Of a stretch of 64,000 nucleotides of DNA, positions 8,429-15,391 are shown piece after piece. Position numbers and translations under genes: made by a program. Position 1 is the stretch's first letter, and every line of letters starts with the position of its first letter. Source of the stretch: Pseudomonas pohangensis (GTDB lineage: Bacteria > Pseudomonadota > Gammaproteobacteria > Pseudomonadales > Pseudomonadaceae); contig NZ_LT629785.1 of the NCBI RefSeq assembly GCF_900105995.1, positions 372,001-436,000 of the forward strand. Reading direction: 5' to 3'. A model generated the notes under the pieces. The model did no database searches. It was not told the origin of the DNA and saw only the letters and a program-made list of their open reading frames with translations.

Positions 8429-9652
8429 TTATCCGCCGACCACATTGCCGAGCTGGAAGATTGGTAGGTACATGGCGATGATCAGGCCGCCCACCAGAAC
8501 ACCGAGTACGGCCATGATGATCGGCTCCATAAGTGCGGTCAGGCCATCAACAGCGTTATCGACCTCTGCTTCATAGTACGTGGCAACCTTGTCCAGCATT
8601 ACATCCAGCGCACCGGACTCCTCGCCGATGGCCGTCATTTGAATGGCCATTGATGGGAATACTCCGGTGGTTCGCATGGAGAAATTCAGTTGGGTACCAC
8701 TGGAAACGTCCTGTTTGATCTGGTTCACGGCATTTTTGAACACCACGTTGCCTGCGGCGCCCGCGACCGAATCCAGTGCTTCAACCAGAGGCACGCCAGC
8801 GGCAAAAGTGGTAGACAACGTGCGGGCATATCGCGCTACTGCCGATTTGTAGAGAATATCCCCGACAACAGGCAGCTTGAGGGAAGTGCGTTCTATCCAT
8901 TCGCGAAACTTCTTGGAGCGCTTTTTCCCTTCACTGAAAGCGTATACCCCACCGGCAATGCCAAACAGGAAGGCAAACCACCATTCCTGCAGTCCTTCGG
9001 AAAGACCCACAACAAACTGGGTAAATGCCGGGAGTTCGGCACCAAAGCTTTTAAAAACTTCAGCAAACGAGGGTACAACCTTGATCAGCAGAATCGCCGT
9101 CACTATTACCGCGACAACCACAACAGCGATCGGGTAGTTCATTGCCTTCTTGATTTTCGACTTCAGTGCTTCGGTTTTTTCCTTGTAGGTTGCCACGCGA
9201 TCCAGAAGGTTTTCCAGTGCGCCGGCCTGTTCGCCAGCATCGACCAGGTTGCAATAAAGGTCATCGAAGTATTCAGGCTTTTTGCGCAAGGCGGTGGCGA
9301 AGCTGTTACCTGCAGCGACTTCCTGTTTCACCGCGTTGACCAGGTCGCGCATATTGGGATTTTCAAGCCCCTCGCCGATGATGTCGAACGACTGCAACAA
9401 GGGTACGCCTGCCTTCATCATGGTGGCCATTTGCCGGGTAAACAGAGCAATGTCCATCGGCTTGATTTTTTTGCCGGCGCTAAAGAGGTTTTTGCCTTTT
9501 TTGGTGACTTTGGTCGGGTTGACGCCCTGCTTGCGCAGTTGCGCTTTGACCAGGGCAGGGTTGAGTCCGCCAAGTTCGCCTTTGATTTTGGCGCCTTTCT
9601 TGTCGGTACCTTCCCACTTGAAGATGCTCATTTCTGCAGCTTTTACGGCCAT
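8429..9652 (-). CDS. pilC: Type IV pilus inner-membrane platform protein PilC
   Basis: A 407-aa polytopic protein of the GspF/PilC family that anchors the PilB and PilT motors in the inner membrane. Two T2SSF repeats are visible, each starting with an LFTRQMATMMKAGVPL or YARTLSTTFAAGVPLVEAL type helix, with membrane segments around residues 170-195, 215-240 and 375-400. Two starts are possible: MAVKAAEMSIFKW at 9652, or the internal MSIFKW seven residues later, which is closer to the usual N terminus. The gene is separated from pilB by 3 bases and from pilD by 3 bases, so it is co-transcribed and probably translationally coupled. Confidence 0.97.
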   Translation of the reverse strand: MAVKAAEMSIFKWEGTDKKGAKIKGELGGLNPALVKAQLRKQGVNPTKVTKKGKNLFSAGKKIKPMDIALFTRQMATMMKAGVPLLQSFDIIGEGLENPNMRDLVNAVKQEVAAGNSFATALRKKPEYFDDLYCNLVDAGEQAGALENLLDRVATYKEKTEALKSKIKKAMNYPIAVVVVAVIVTAILLIKVVPSFAEVFKSFGAELPAFTQFVVGLSEGLQEWWFAFLFGIAGGVYAFSEGKKRSKKFREWIERTSLKLPVVGDILYKSAVARYARTLSTTFAAGVPLVEALDSVAGAAGNVVFKNAVNQIKQDVSSGTQLNFSMRTTGVFPSMAIQMTAIGEESGALDVMLDKVATYYEAEVDNAVDGLTALMEPIIMAVLGVLVGGLIIAMYLPIFQLGNVVGG

Positions 9653-9655
9653 GGG

Positions 9656-11353
9656 TTAATCCTTGGTCACGCGGTTGACTTCCTCAAGGCTGGTTACTCC
9701 TTGCATGGCTTTTAACAGTGCTGATGTTCGCAGGTCATTAAAGCCGTCTTTTCGCATCTGCACCGAGATATCAATGGAGTTTCCTTCCTCCATGATAATG
9801 CGTTGCAAGGCCGGCGTGTTTTTAACCACTTCATAGATTCCGACACGGCCCTTGTAACCGTTATTGCAATTTTCACACCCGACGGCGCCGTAAATCTGGA
9901 AGGAGCCGATTTTTTCTTCGGGGAAACCTTCTTCAAGAAGTGTTGGTGTTGGCACTTCGACCGGCTTCTTGCAGTGGCTACACAGTTTTCTGGCTAATCG
10001 TTGAGCGATGATCAGATTGACTGAAGTAGCTATGTTGAAAGACGGGACACCCATATTGCGCATGCGCGTCAGTGTCTCGGCGGCGCTGTTGGTGTGCAGG
10101 GTAGACATGACCATGTGTCCGGTCTGAGCTGCTTTCACCGCAATCGAAGCGGTATCCAGGTCGCGAATCTCGCCGACCATGATGATGTCCGGATCCTGGC
10201 GCAGAAAGGCTTTCAGGGCAGCGGTAAAATCCATGCCCTGTTTGGGGTTGACGTTGACCTGATTGATGCCTTCCAGATTGATCTCAACCGGATCTTCAGC
10301 TGTGGAAATATTGACGTCTACTGTATTGAGGATGTTGAGGCCGGTGTAGAGGGATACGGTCTTGCCCGAGCCGGTGGGGCCGGTTACCAGAATCATGCCC
10401 TGCGGTTGCTGCAGGGCGGTCATGTAGAGCTCTTTCTGATCCGGCTCATAACCGAGTGCATCAATACCCATCTGGGCGCTGGATGGGTCAAGAATCCGCA
10501 TTACAATTTTTTCGCCCCACAATGTGGGGCAGGTGCTGACGCGAAAATCGATCGATTTATTCTTCGATATGCGCATCTTGATCCGTCCATCCTGCGGCTT
10601 GCGGCGCTCGGATATGTCCAGACTGGCCATGACCTTGAGGCGGGCGGAAATGCGTGGAGCAAGCTGGATCGGTGGTTTGGCTATTTCCTGCAGGATGCCA
10701 TCGGTTCGAAAGCGCACCCGATAGGCTTTTTCGTAGGGCTCGAAATGCAGGTCCGAGGAACCCATTTTGATCGCATCGAGAAGCATCTTGTTGACAAAGC
10801 GCACGACAGGGGCGTCGTCGGCCTCATTGCCGGTGATGCTGTCTTTCTTGTCCTCTTCGACAGCCTCGATATCCACATCAAGATCGACGTCGTTAAGGTC
10901 GTCCATGCCGCTGGTGGCTGCGTCGAAGAATTTTTCGATTGCATCGCCCAGCTTGTCATCCTCGACCAGAATGGCCTCGGTGCTCAGTCCGGTGCTGAAC
11001 TGCACATCGGTGATGGCCTGATGGTTCGACGGGTCGGAAATAGCCACATACAGCTTGTTGCCGCGCCGGAACAACGGCAGGGAACGGTGCTGGCGAATGA
11101 GTTTTTCGCTGACCAGATCCCGGGGCTGGCCTTCCTTGTCGATGCTGCCCAGATCCACCAGCGGCATGCCGAATTGCTCGGCGGCCAGTTCTGCCAGGGC
11201 ACGGCTTTTAGCCAGCTTGTTCTGGACCAGATAGGTGACCAGTGACAGTTTGTTGCGCTGCGCCTGAGCATTAGCTTGTTGTGCGCTTTTTTCATCCAGA
11301 AGGCCGATGAGGACGATCTGTTTGGCTAGGCCGGATAGGGCAATGTCATTCAT
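9656..11353 (-). CDS. pilB: Type IV pilus assembly ATPase PilB
   Basis: A 565-aa cytoplasmic hexameric ATPase that powers pilus extension. The ATG at 11353 (MNDIALSGLAKQIV) gives the family N terminus and length; a GTG at 11392 would add 13 atypical residues. The N-terminal MshEN-like domain spans roughly residues 1-150. Then come Walker A GPTGSGKTVS, the Asp box and Walker B (QDPDIIMVGEIRD), a His box, and the zinc tetracysteine CSHC...CENC near residue 460. It is first in the pilB-pilC-pilD-coaE-yacG run and lies next to the pilin genes. Confidence 0.97.
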   Translation of the reverse strand: MNDIALSGLAKQIVLIGLLDEKSAQQANAQAQRNKLSLVTYLVQNKLAKSRALAELAAEQFGMPLVDLGSIDKEGQPRDLVSEKLIRQHRSLPLFRRGNKLYVAISDPSNHQAITDVQFSTGLSTEAILVEDDKLGDAIEKFFDAATSGMDDLNDVDLDVDIEAVEEDKKDSITGNEADDAPVVRFVNKMLLDAIKMGSSDLHFEPYEKAYRVRFRTDGILQEIAKPPIQLAPRISARLKVMASLDISERRKPQDGRIKMRISKNKSIDFRVSTCPTLWGEKIVMRILDPSSAQMGIDALGYEPDQKELYMTALQQPQGMILVTGPTGSGKTVSLYTGLNILNTVDVNISTAEDPVEINLEGINQVNVNPKQGMDFTAALKAFLRQDPDIIMVGEIRDLDTASIAVKAAQTGHMVMSTLHTNSAAETLTRMRNMGVPSFNIATSVNLIIAQRLARKLCSHCKKPVEVPTPTLLEEGFPEEKIGSFQIYGAVGCENCNNGYKGRVGIYEVVKNTPALQRIIMEEGNSIDISVQMRKDGFNDLRTSALLKAMQGVTSLEEVNRVTKD

Positions 11354-11410
11354 GTGTCGGACTTGATGGTGGGGGTTAACATATGAAAGCACAACTTACT
11401 GGGTATCGGG

Positions 11411-11449
11411 GTATAAAAGCAAAGGCCCCGCATTGCGGGGCCTTTGCTT
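11411..11449 (-). terminator. Terminator after the first pilin gene
   Basis: A 15-bp perfect stem (11417-11431 with 11435-11449, AAGCAAAGGCCCCGC type) has a 3-base loop and is followed on the minus strand by TTTATA. It ends the pilA1 transcript before pilB. The opposite side also carries a short T run, so it may act in both directions. Confidence 0.9.
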
Positions 11450-11487
11450 GCTTTTGGCGACAGATTGCGGCGCCAAGGCTATGAAGC

Positions 11488-11808
11488 TTAGAACTGAACA
11501 GTCTGAGTTGTGCTGCCTGGGGATTTCGGTACGCCAGCCAGAGAGCCGGTGATCTGGGCAGATGTGCCACCAGTTTTGGTGATGCTTGTGCAGGCAGACG
11601 TGTTGGTTGTTACGTCAAGGCCTGAGCCTTCGCCTATTGCTTGCAGAGCGGCTTCGGTTTTGCGGCTGGTTACTTCAGCCAAGCAGGCTTTTTCTGCCGA
11701 GCGAACGGTGTAGCTTTGGTATTGAGGAATGGCGATAGCGGCCAAAATACCGATGATGGCAATAACGATCATCAGTTCGATAAGGGTGAAGCCCTTTTGT
11801 GCTTTCAT
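11488..11808 (-). CDS. pilA: Short type IVa major pilin (copy 1)
   Basis: A 106-aa prepilin. The leader MKAQKG is cut by PilD before Phe7, and the mature start FTLIELMIVIAIIGILAAIA contains the essential Glu5. The globular part is only about 70 residues, with a Cys42-Cys73 pair, so the protein is much shorter than canonical pseudomonad pilins (about 140-150 aa); both ends look intact. The tail is Ser/Thr-rich (SPGSTTQTVQF) and could carry glycans added by the adjacent oligosaccharyltransferase. It has its own sigma-54 promoter and terminator, as expected for a PilS/PilR-controlled major pilin. The adjoining pilB supports the assignment. Confidence 0.92.
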   Translation of the reverse strand: MKAQKGFTLIELMIVIAIIGILAAIAIPQYQSYTVRSAEKACLAEVTSRKTEAALQAIGEGSGLDVTTNTSACTSITKTGGTSAQITGSLAGVPKSPGSTTQTVQF

Positions 11809-11831
11809 GTGCGTCTCCTGAGAAATTAAAG

Positions 11832-11849
11832 CTGCTTAGTGCCAAGCAG
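11832..11849 (-). promoter_or_regulatory. Stem-loop at the 5' end of pilA copy 1 mRNA
   Basis: CTGCTT and AAGCAG form a 6-bp stem with a 6-base loop. The sigma-54 promoter predicts a transcript start near 11851, so the hairpin would sit at the extreme 5' end, where such structures often stabilise mRNA. The loop repeats the TTGGCAC of the promoter. Confidence 0.45.
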
Positions 11850-11860
11850 TAATCTAACTA

Positions 11861-11878
11861 AAGCATAAAGCGTGCCAA
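11861..11878 (-). promoter_or_regulatory. Sigma-54 promoter of pilA copy 1
   Basis: On the minus strand TTGGCACGCTTTATGCTT matches TGGCACG-N4-TTGCW with one mismatch. The GG (11875-11876) and GC (11863-11864) are exactly 10 bases apart. It lies about 55 bases before the pilin ATG, and RpoN is encoded in this window. Confidence 0.85.
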
Positions 11879-11924
11879 GTGAATGGTGCGTGGTGATCCT
11901 GGCATTTTCTGGTGGAGTGTGGGT

Positions 11925-13667
11925 ATGACGGAAGTCGTGGAGTGTCAAAAATTGTCACAAACTGAAAGTTTGCGCTTGCCGGAGAGAGCTTTCTGGTGGC
12001 TTTTTATGATCGTATTGATATTGGCTTTTTTGCAGCCATTTCACGGGGGTGGGTATCCAGGTTTTTTAGAGAACTATGTGCTGGCGGCTTGGGTGATTTT
12101 TTTGTTCGGTTTGCTAGTGATGTTACGGGGGGAGTTTTTTATTGGTTCAGGGCTTTGGGTTTGGCTTTTATTTGGGGTGATGCTTCTGGTTGGCTTTTTT
12201 ACGCAGTCAGTACCTTTTATGGGGCCAATTAATCAGTATTTCGCCTGCTGGTTAGTAGGGTTTGCTGTGATGCAGCATGCTGCTCGGTTCTCATTACAAG
12301 ATGCATGGTCCGAGCGTTCGCTTGCAATTGCGTTAGTCATTCTTGGTTTGCTGTCTGCTGTTTTTGGAATAGTTAGATTTTACGGTCTGGTTGGTTGGTT
12401 CTCTTATTTGTTGCCGGAGCCTGCGTCGGGGCGTATGAACGGGCTTCAGGGGCAGAGTAATTTTTTTGCCGTTTTATGTTTTTTAGGGTGTATTGGAAGT
12501 GTTTGGCTTAGACGATTGAATTGCTTTAGTTATCCAGCCTTGATGTTGGTGTTGTTGCCGATGTTTTATGGTATCGCTCTGTCTGGTACTCGCGTAGTGT
12601 ATTTGGCGTTTTTCTCCTGGATTTTTATATTGTTTTTAATGAAAGGTTATAAAGATACGCTGATCTTGGTTGGTGTAATGGGTGTCTTATATTGTCTGCT
12701 CAGGCCTTTGTTCTTGAGTTTGAATATAGATCTGACTGAGATCTGTGTGCGGGCCGGTCTTATGCCGTGGGGTGGTATTAATGCCGATCTATTTTCGCGT
12801 GGCGCTGAAAGCCTTCGTTGGGTTGAGTGGCCTGTAGCGTGGAAAATCATGAAGTCGGCATGGCCTCTAGGTGTTGGTGCTGGTGGGTATCCTGCGCATA
12901 GTTATTTCATGAATTTTGAATTGGGAAACATACCGATAAACGGTATTTGGCTTCATTCGCACAATTCATACTTGCAGCTAATTATTGAGTTCGGCTTGGT
13001 CGGTGCGATTTTTCTGCTATGTTCAGCGTTCTTGGTTTTGAAGATCATCTATAAATTCATTAATGAAGGTAGGGGCTTATATTTGGGTTCGCTGGCTACT
13101 TTGTTGGTATACAGTTTTTTTGAGTTTCCTTTCTGGTCTTTGCATTTTTTTGTGCTGTTTATATGGGTGGTTTTTGCTGGGTGTAATTGGCGCAGTATTA
13201 AAATAAAAAATCTCTACGGAATTATTTTAATTCCTATTTCATTTTTTATATTTATTCATTATGTGTCTCTTTATACATATGTTTTTAAGGCTTCTATGAG
13301 TTATTTATGGCCAAACGAACCTGTTGACTTTTCTTATGCGAATACGATGATTAGGGATCCGATTTTGGAGCATTATGGGTATCAACAATACCTTGAATCT
13401 CCAACTTATTCCAAGGAGAGTCTGGCTAAAGATCTTGAATTGTCTAGAAAATATTATAATTTTATTCCCTACTCTTCTATAGTATCGAGATATATAATTT
13501 CCCTAGCGGCAAGCGGTGATCGCGGACTAGCAACCAGTTTGGTTCGCAAGTTGTCTGTAAACGACCCATTATACAGGAAAGAATTTATTAATGATGTTAA
13601 TAGTGCAAGTGAAAAGGTTCCTTCCTGGGATATAAAATGGTTAATTGATGAGTGGCGTATCCGATAG
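11925..13667 (+). CDS. Pilin O-oligosaccharyltransferase, PglL/TfpO type (Wzy_C family)
   Basis: A 580-aa inner-membrane enzyme predicted to move a lipid-linked glycan onto Ser/Thr of pilin in the periplasm. I chose the ATG at 11925, with GGAG 8 bases upstream; an ATG at 11883 would add 14 residues. About 11-12 membrane segments are visible. The PglL_A-type motif (NGLQGQSNFFAVL, about residue 175) comes before the long periplasmic loop with SHNSYLQLIIEFGLVG, where a His is catalytic in PglL. The last 150 residues are soluble (Wzy_C_2-like). The gene is clearly more AT-rich than its neighbours and uses rare codons such as ATA, TTA and AGA, so transfer is likely. It sits between two pilin genes. 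Confidence 0.85.
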   Translation: MTEVVECQKLSQTESLRLPERAFWWLFMIVLILAFLQPFHGGGYPGFLENYVLAAWVIFLFGLLVMLRGEFFIGSGLWVWLLFGVMLLVGFFTQSVPFMGPINQYFACWLVGFAVMQHAARFSLQDAWSERSLAIALVILGLLSAVFGIVRFYGLVGWFSYLLPEPASGRMNGLQGQSNFFAVLCFLGCIGSVWLRRLNCFSYPALMLVLLPMFYGIALSGTRVVYLAFFSWIFILFLMKGYKDTLILVGVMGVLYCLLRPLFLSLNIDLTEICVRAGLMPWGGINADLFSRGAESLRWVEWPVAWKIMKSAWPLGVGAGGYPAHSYFMNFELGNIPINGIWLHSHNSYLQLIIEFGLVGAIFLLCSAFLVLKIIYKFINEGRGLYLGSLATLLVYSFFEFPFWSLHFFVLFIWVVFAGCNWRSIKIKNLYGIILIPISFFIFIHYVSLYTYVFKASMSYLWPNEPVDFSYANTMIRDPILEHYGYQQYLESPTYSKESLAKDLELSRKYYNFIPYSSIVSRYIISLAASGDRGLATSLVRKLSVNDPLYRKEFINDVNSASEKVPSWDIKWLIDEWRIR

Positions 13668-13680
13668 CGTGTTTGAATTT

Positions 13681-13992
13681 TTAGTATCGAACAGATTGTG
13701 TGCTTACCCCGGGAGGTCTAGGTTGGCCGATTAAGGTGCCGGTAACTCCACCTGCCCTTGAGATGGTTAAGCAGGCGAATCCGCTGGTGGGTATTGAAAT
13801 CGTAGGATCGTTCTGATTTGTCCCCTCAAGGGCTGCTTCTGATATGTAGCCTGTTATCTCGGAAAGGCAGGCTCGTTCGGCTGCGCGTAACGTGTAAGAC
13901 TGATATTGGGGGATGGCTATGGCGGCCAAAATTCCTATGATGGCTATCACGATCATGAGTTCAATCAAGGTGAATCCTTGTTGTTTCTTCAT
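13681..13992 (-). CDS. Short type IVa pilin (copy 2)
   Basis: A 103-aa prepilin with leader MKKQQG and mature start FTLIELMIVIAIIGILAAIA. It is nearly identical to copy 1 through residue 33, then diverges. Cysteines are at positions 42 and 74, and the tail PPGVSTQSVRY parallels the SPGSTTQTVQF of copy 1. At DNA level even the identical N-terminal residues use different codons, so this is not a fresh duplication. It has its own sigma-54-like promoter, suggesting it is expressed. It could be an alternative major pilin or a specialised one, for example for DNA uptake (inference). It converges on the oligosaccharyltransferase gene with 13 bases between them. Confidence 0.88.
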   Translation of the reverse strand: MKKQQGFTLIELMIVIAIIGILAAIAIPQYQSYTLRAAERACLSEITGYISEAALEGTNQNDPTISIPTSGFACLTISRAGGVTGTLIGQPRPPGVSTQSVRY

Positions 13993-14040
13993 GGTCTGCG
14001 TCCTTGGTTTAGGTTGTTTTTATTGCTGTTTTCCTATGGG

Positions 14041-14057
14041 ATGCATGATTCGCGCCA
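14041..14057 (-). promoter_or_regulatory. Sigma-54-like promoter of pilin copy 2
   Basis: On the minus strand TGGCGCGAATCATGCAT matches TGGCACG-N4-TTGCW with two mismatches. GG (14055-14056) and GC (14043-14044) are exactly 10 bases apart. It lies about 50 bases before the ATG, the same geometry as at pilin copy 1. Confidence 0.75.
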
Positions 14058-14266
14058 TCTGGCCATTGTCAGAGAGTTGGTAGTCGGGGGAGGCTAGGCT
14101 TAAGTTTGCTGTCTTCGGAAATTGCTCTTTTTCAAATTTTTTAGACCGATCGTTTCAATTTTGTGTTTAATGCTGCCTATGGGGCAAGTTTTGGGCAAAG
14201 AGCCTACTCGCCCTGCAAATAAGCGAAATTTCTGCAGGCCAGAGTGGATGCATAACTGGTGTCGGC

Positions 14267-15115
14267 TTACATCGCCAGCCGCATCGACAGATCAATTGCC
14301 TTGATGTCCTTGGTCAGGGTGCCCAGAGAGATGTAGTCCACTCCGGTTTCGGCAATGCTGCGCAGGGTGTTGCGGTTGATGCCGCCGGAGGCTTCCAGTT
14401 TGGCGCGGCCGGCGCAGTGCGCAACGGCTGTGCGCATGTCTTCCAGGCTGAGTTCATCGAGCATGATGATGTCGGCGCCGGCCTCCAGCGCCTGACGCAT
14501 TTCTTCCAGGTTTTCCACTTCCACTTCGACCGGCTTGCCCGGGGCGATGGCGTGCGCGTTGCGGACGGCCTGAGCGATACCGCCGCAGGCAGCGATATGG
14601 TTTTCCTTGATCAGAAAGGCATCGTAGAGCCCGATGCGATGATTGTGGCAGCCGCCGCAGGTGACCGCGTACTTCTGCGCCAGGCGCAGACCGGGGAGGG
14701 TTTTGCGTGTGTCGAGCAGTTTCACCCGGGTGTCGCTGACCAGATCGGCGTACTGCCGGCAGTGGGTGGCCACGGCAGATAGGGTTTGCAGGAAGTTCAG
14801 GGCGCTGCGCTCGCCGCTGAGCAAGGCCCGAGCAGGGCCTTCAAGCTGGAATAGAACCTGATCCGGGTTGACCTGTTCGCCATCGCGTACCTGCCAGAAC
14901 ACGCGGGTGTCGGGCTCTAGCTGGCGAAACACTTCGTCGACCCAGGCCGTCCCGCAAATCACGGCATCCTCGCGGGTAATAACCGTGGCTCTGGCCATGT
15001 GTTCTGGCGGAATCAGTTGCGCGGTGATGTCGCCGCTACCGATGTCTTCGCGCAGGGCATGCTCTACGTTCAGCTGGATCTCGCGGGTCAGTGCGGCAAG
15101 GGTGAGGTTGGGCAT
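14267..15115 (-). CDS. nadC: Nicotinate-nucleotide pyrophosphorylase (quinolinate phosphoribosyltransferase)
   Basis: A 282-aa enzyme that converts quinolinate and PRPP to nicotinate mononucleotide, the de novo entry to NAD. The ATG at 15115 (MPNLTLAALTREIQ) has GGAGC close upstream and gives the normal length; the frame extends to 15163 without a better site. Visible signatures are EDIGSGDITAQL, LNFLQTLSAVAT, LLDTRKTLPGLRLAQKYAV (PRPP and quinolinate binding, with Arg/Lys residues) and the C-terminal EASGGI and ISLGTLT. It follows the pilin locus, as in other pseudomonads. Confidence 0.97.
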   Translation of the reverse strand: MPNLTLAALTREIQLNVEHALREDIGSGDITAQLIPPEHMARATVITREDAVICGTAWVDEVFRQLEPDTRVFWQVRDGEQVNPDQVLFQLEGPARALLSGERSALNFLQTLSAVATHCRQYADLVSDTRVKLLDTRKTLPGLRLAQKYAVTCGGCHNHRIGLYDAFLIKENHIAACGGIAQAVRNAHAIAPGKPVEVEVENLEEMRQALEAGADIIMLDELSLEDMRTAVAHCAGRAKLEASGGINRNTLRSIAETGVDYISLGTLTKDIKAIDLSMRLAM

Positions 15116-15256
15116 GCTCTGCTCCAGAGGTTCGGTGGGGCAATTATACGGCCCGTGACACAATCTGTACGGCCGAACGGGTGTGGTTTGCCAGTGCGGG
15201 TTGCTGCGTATTTCTGTTCATTCTGTGATGCAGTGCATGGAAGTGCCAGTTGGGGC

Positions 15257-15284
15257 TTGGTGGTGGGGGGTGGCTATCTATAAT
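15257..15284 (+). promoter_or_regulatory. Sigma-70 promoter of the second DUF1631 gene
   Basis: TTGGTG (15257-15262), a 16-bp spacer and a perfect TATAAT (15279-15284) lie about 108 bases before the ATG at 15392. This is the only strong promoter-like sequence in the 276-bp gap divergent from nadC. Confidence 0.65.
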
Positions 15285-15391
15285 GAGGTTATTGGTTTTT
15301 TGGCGCCATTTTTACGGCATGCCTTGATTCTTCTTCGAATGCTTTGCTGATTTCGGCCGCTGTCGCTGGCCGGGGTTTGCGGGAGACTGCA

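Noticed and set aside
11413..11450. Long hairpin near pilA considered as a mobile-element end or attachment site
   Set aside because: It has the form of an ordinary intrinsic terminator with a T run on the minus strand and no repeated copy at the other island edge.
14122..14304. Small plus-strand frame with a hydrophobic start (TTG start, 60 codons)
   Set aside because: No ribosome site, it runs into the 3' end of nadC, and its second half is antisense nadC. Probably a chance frame or a relic in the AT-rich island edge.
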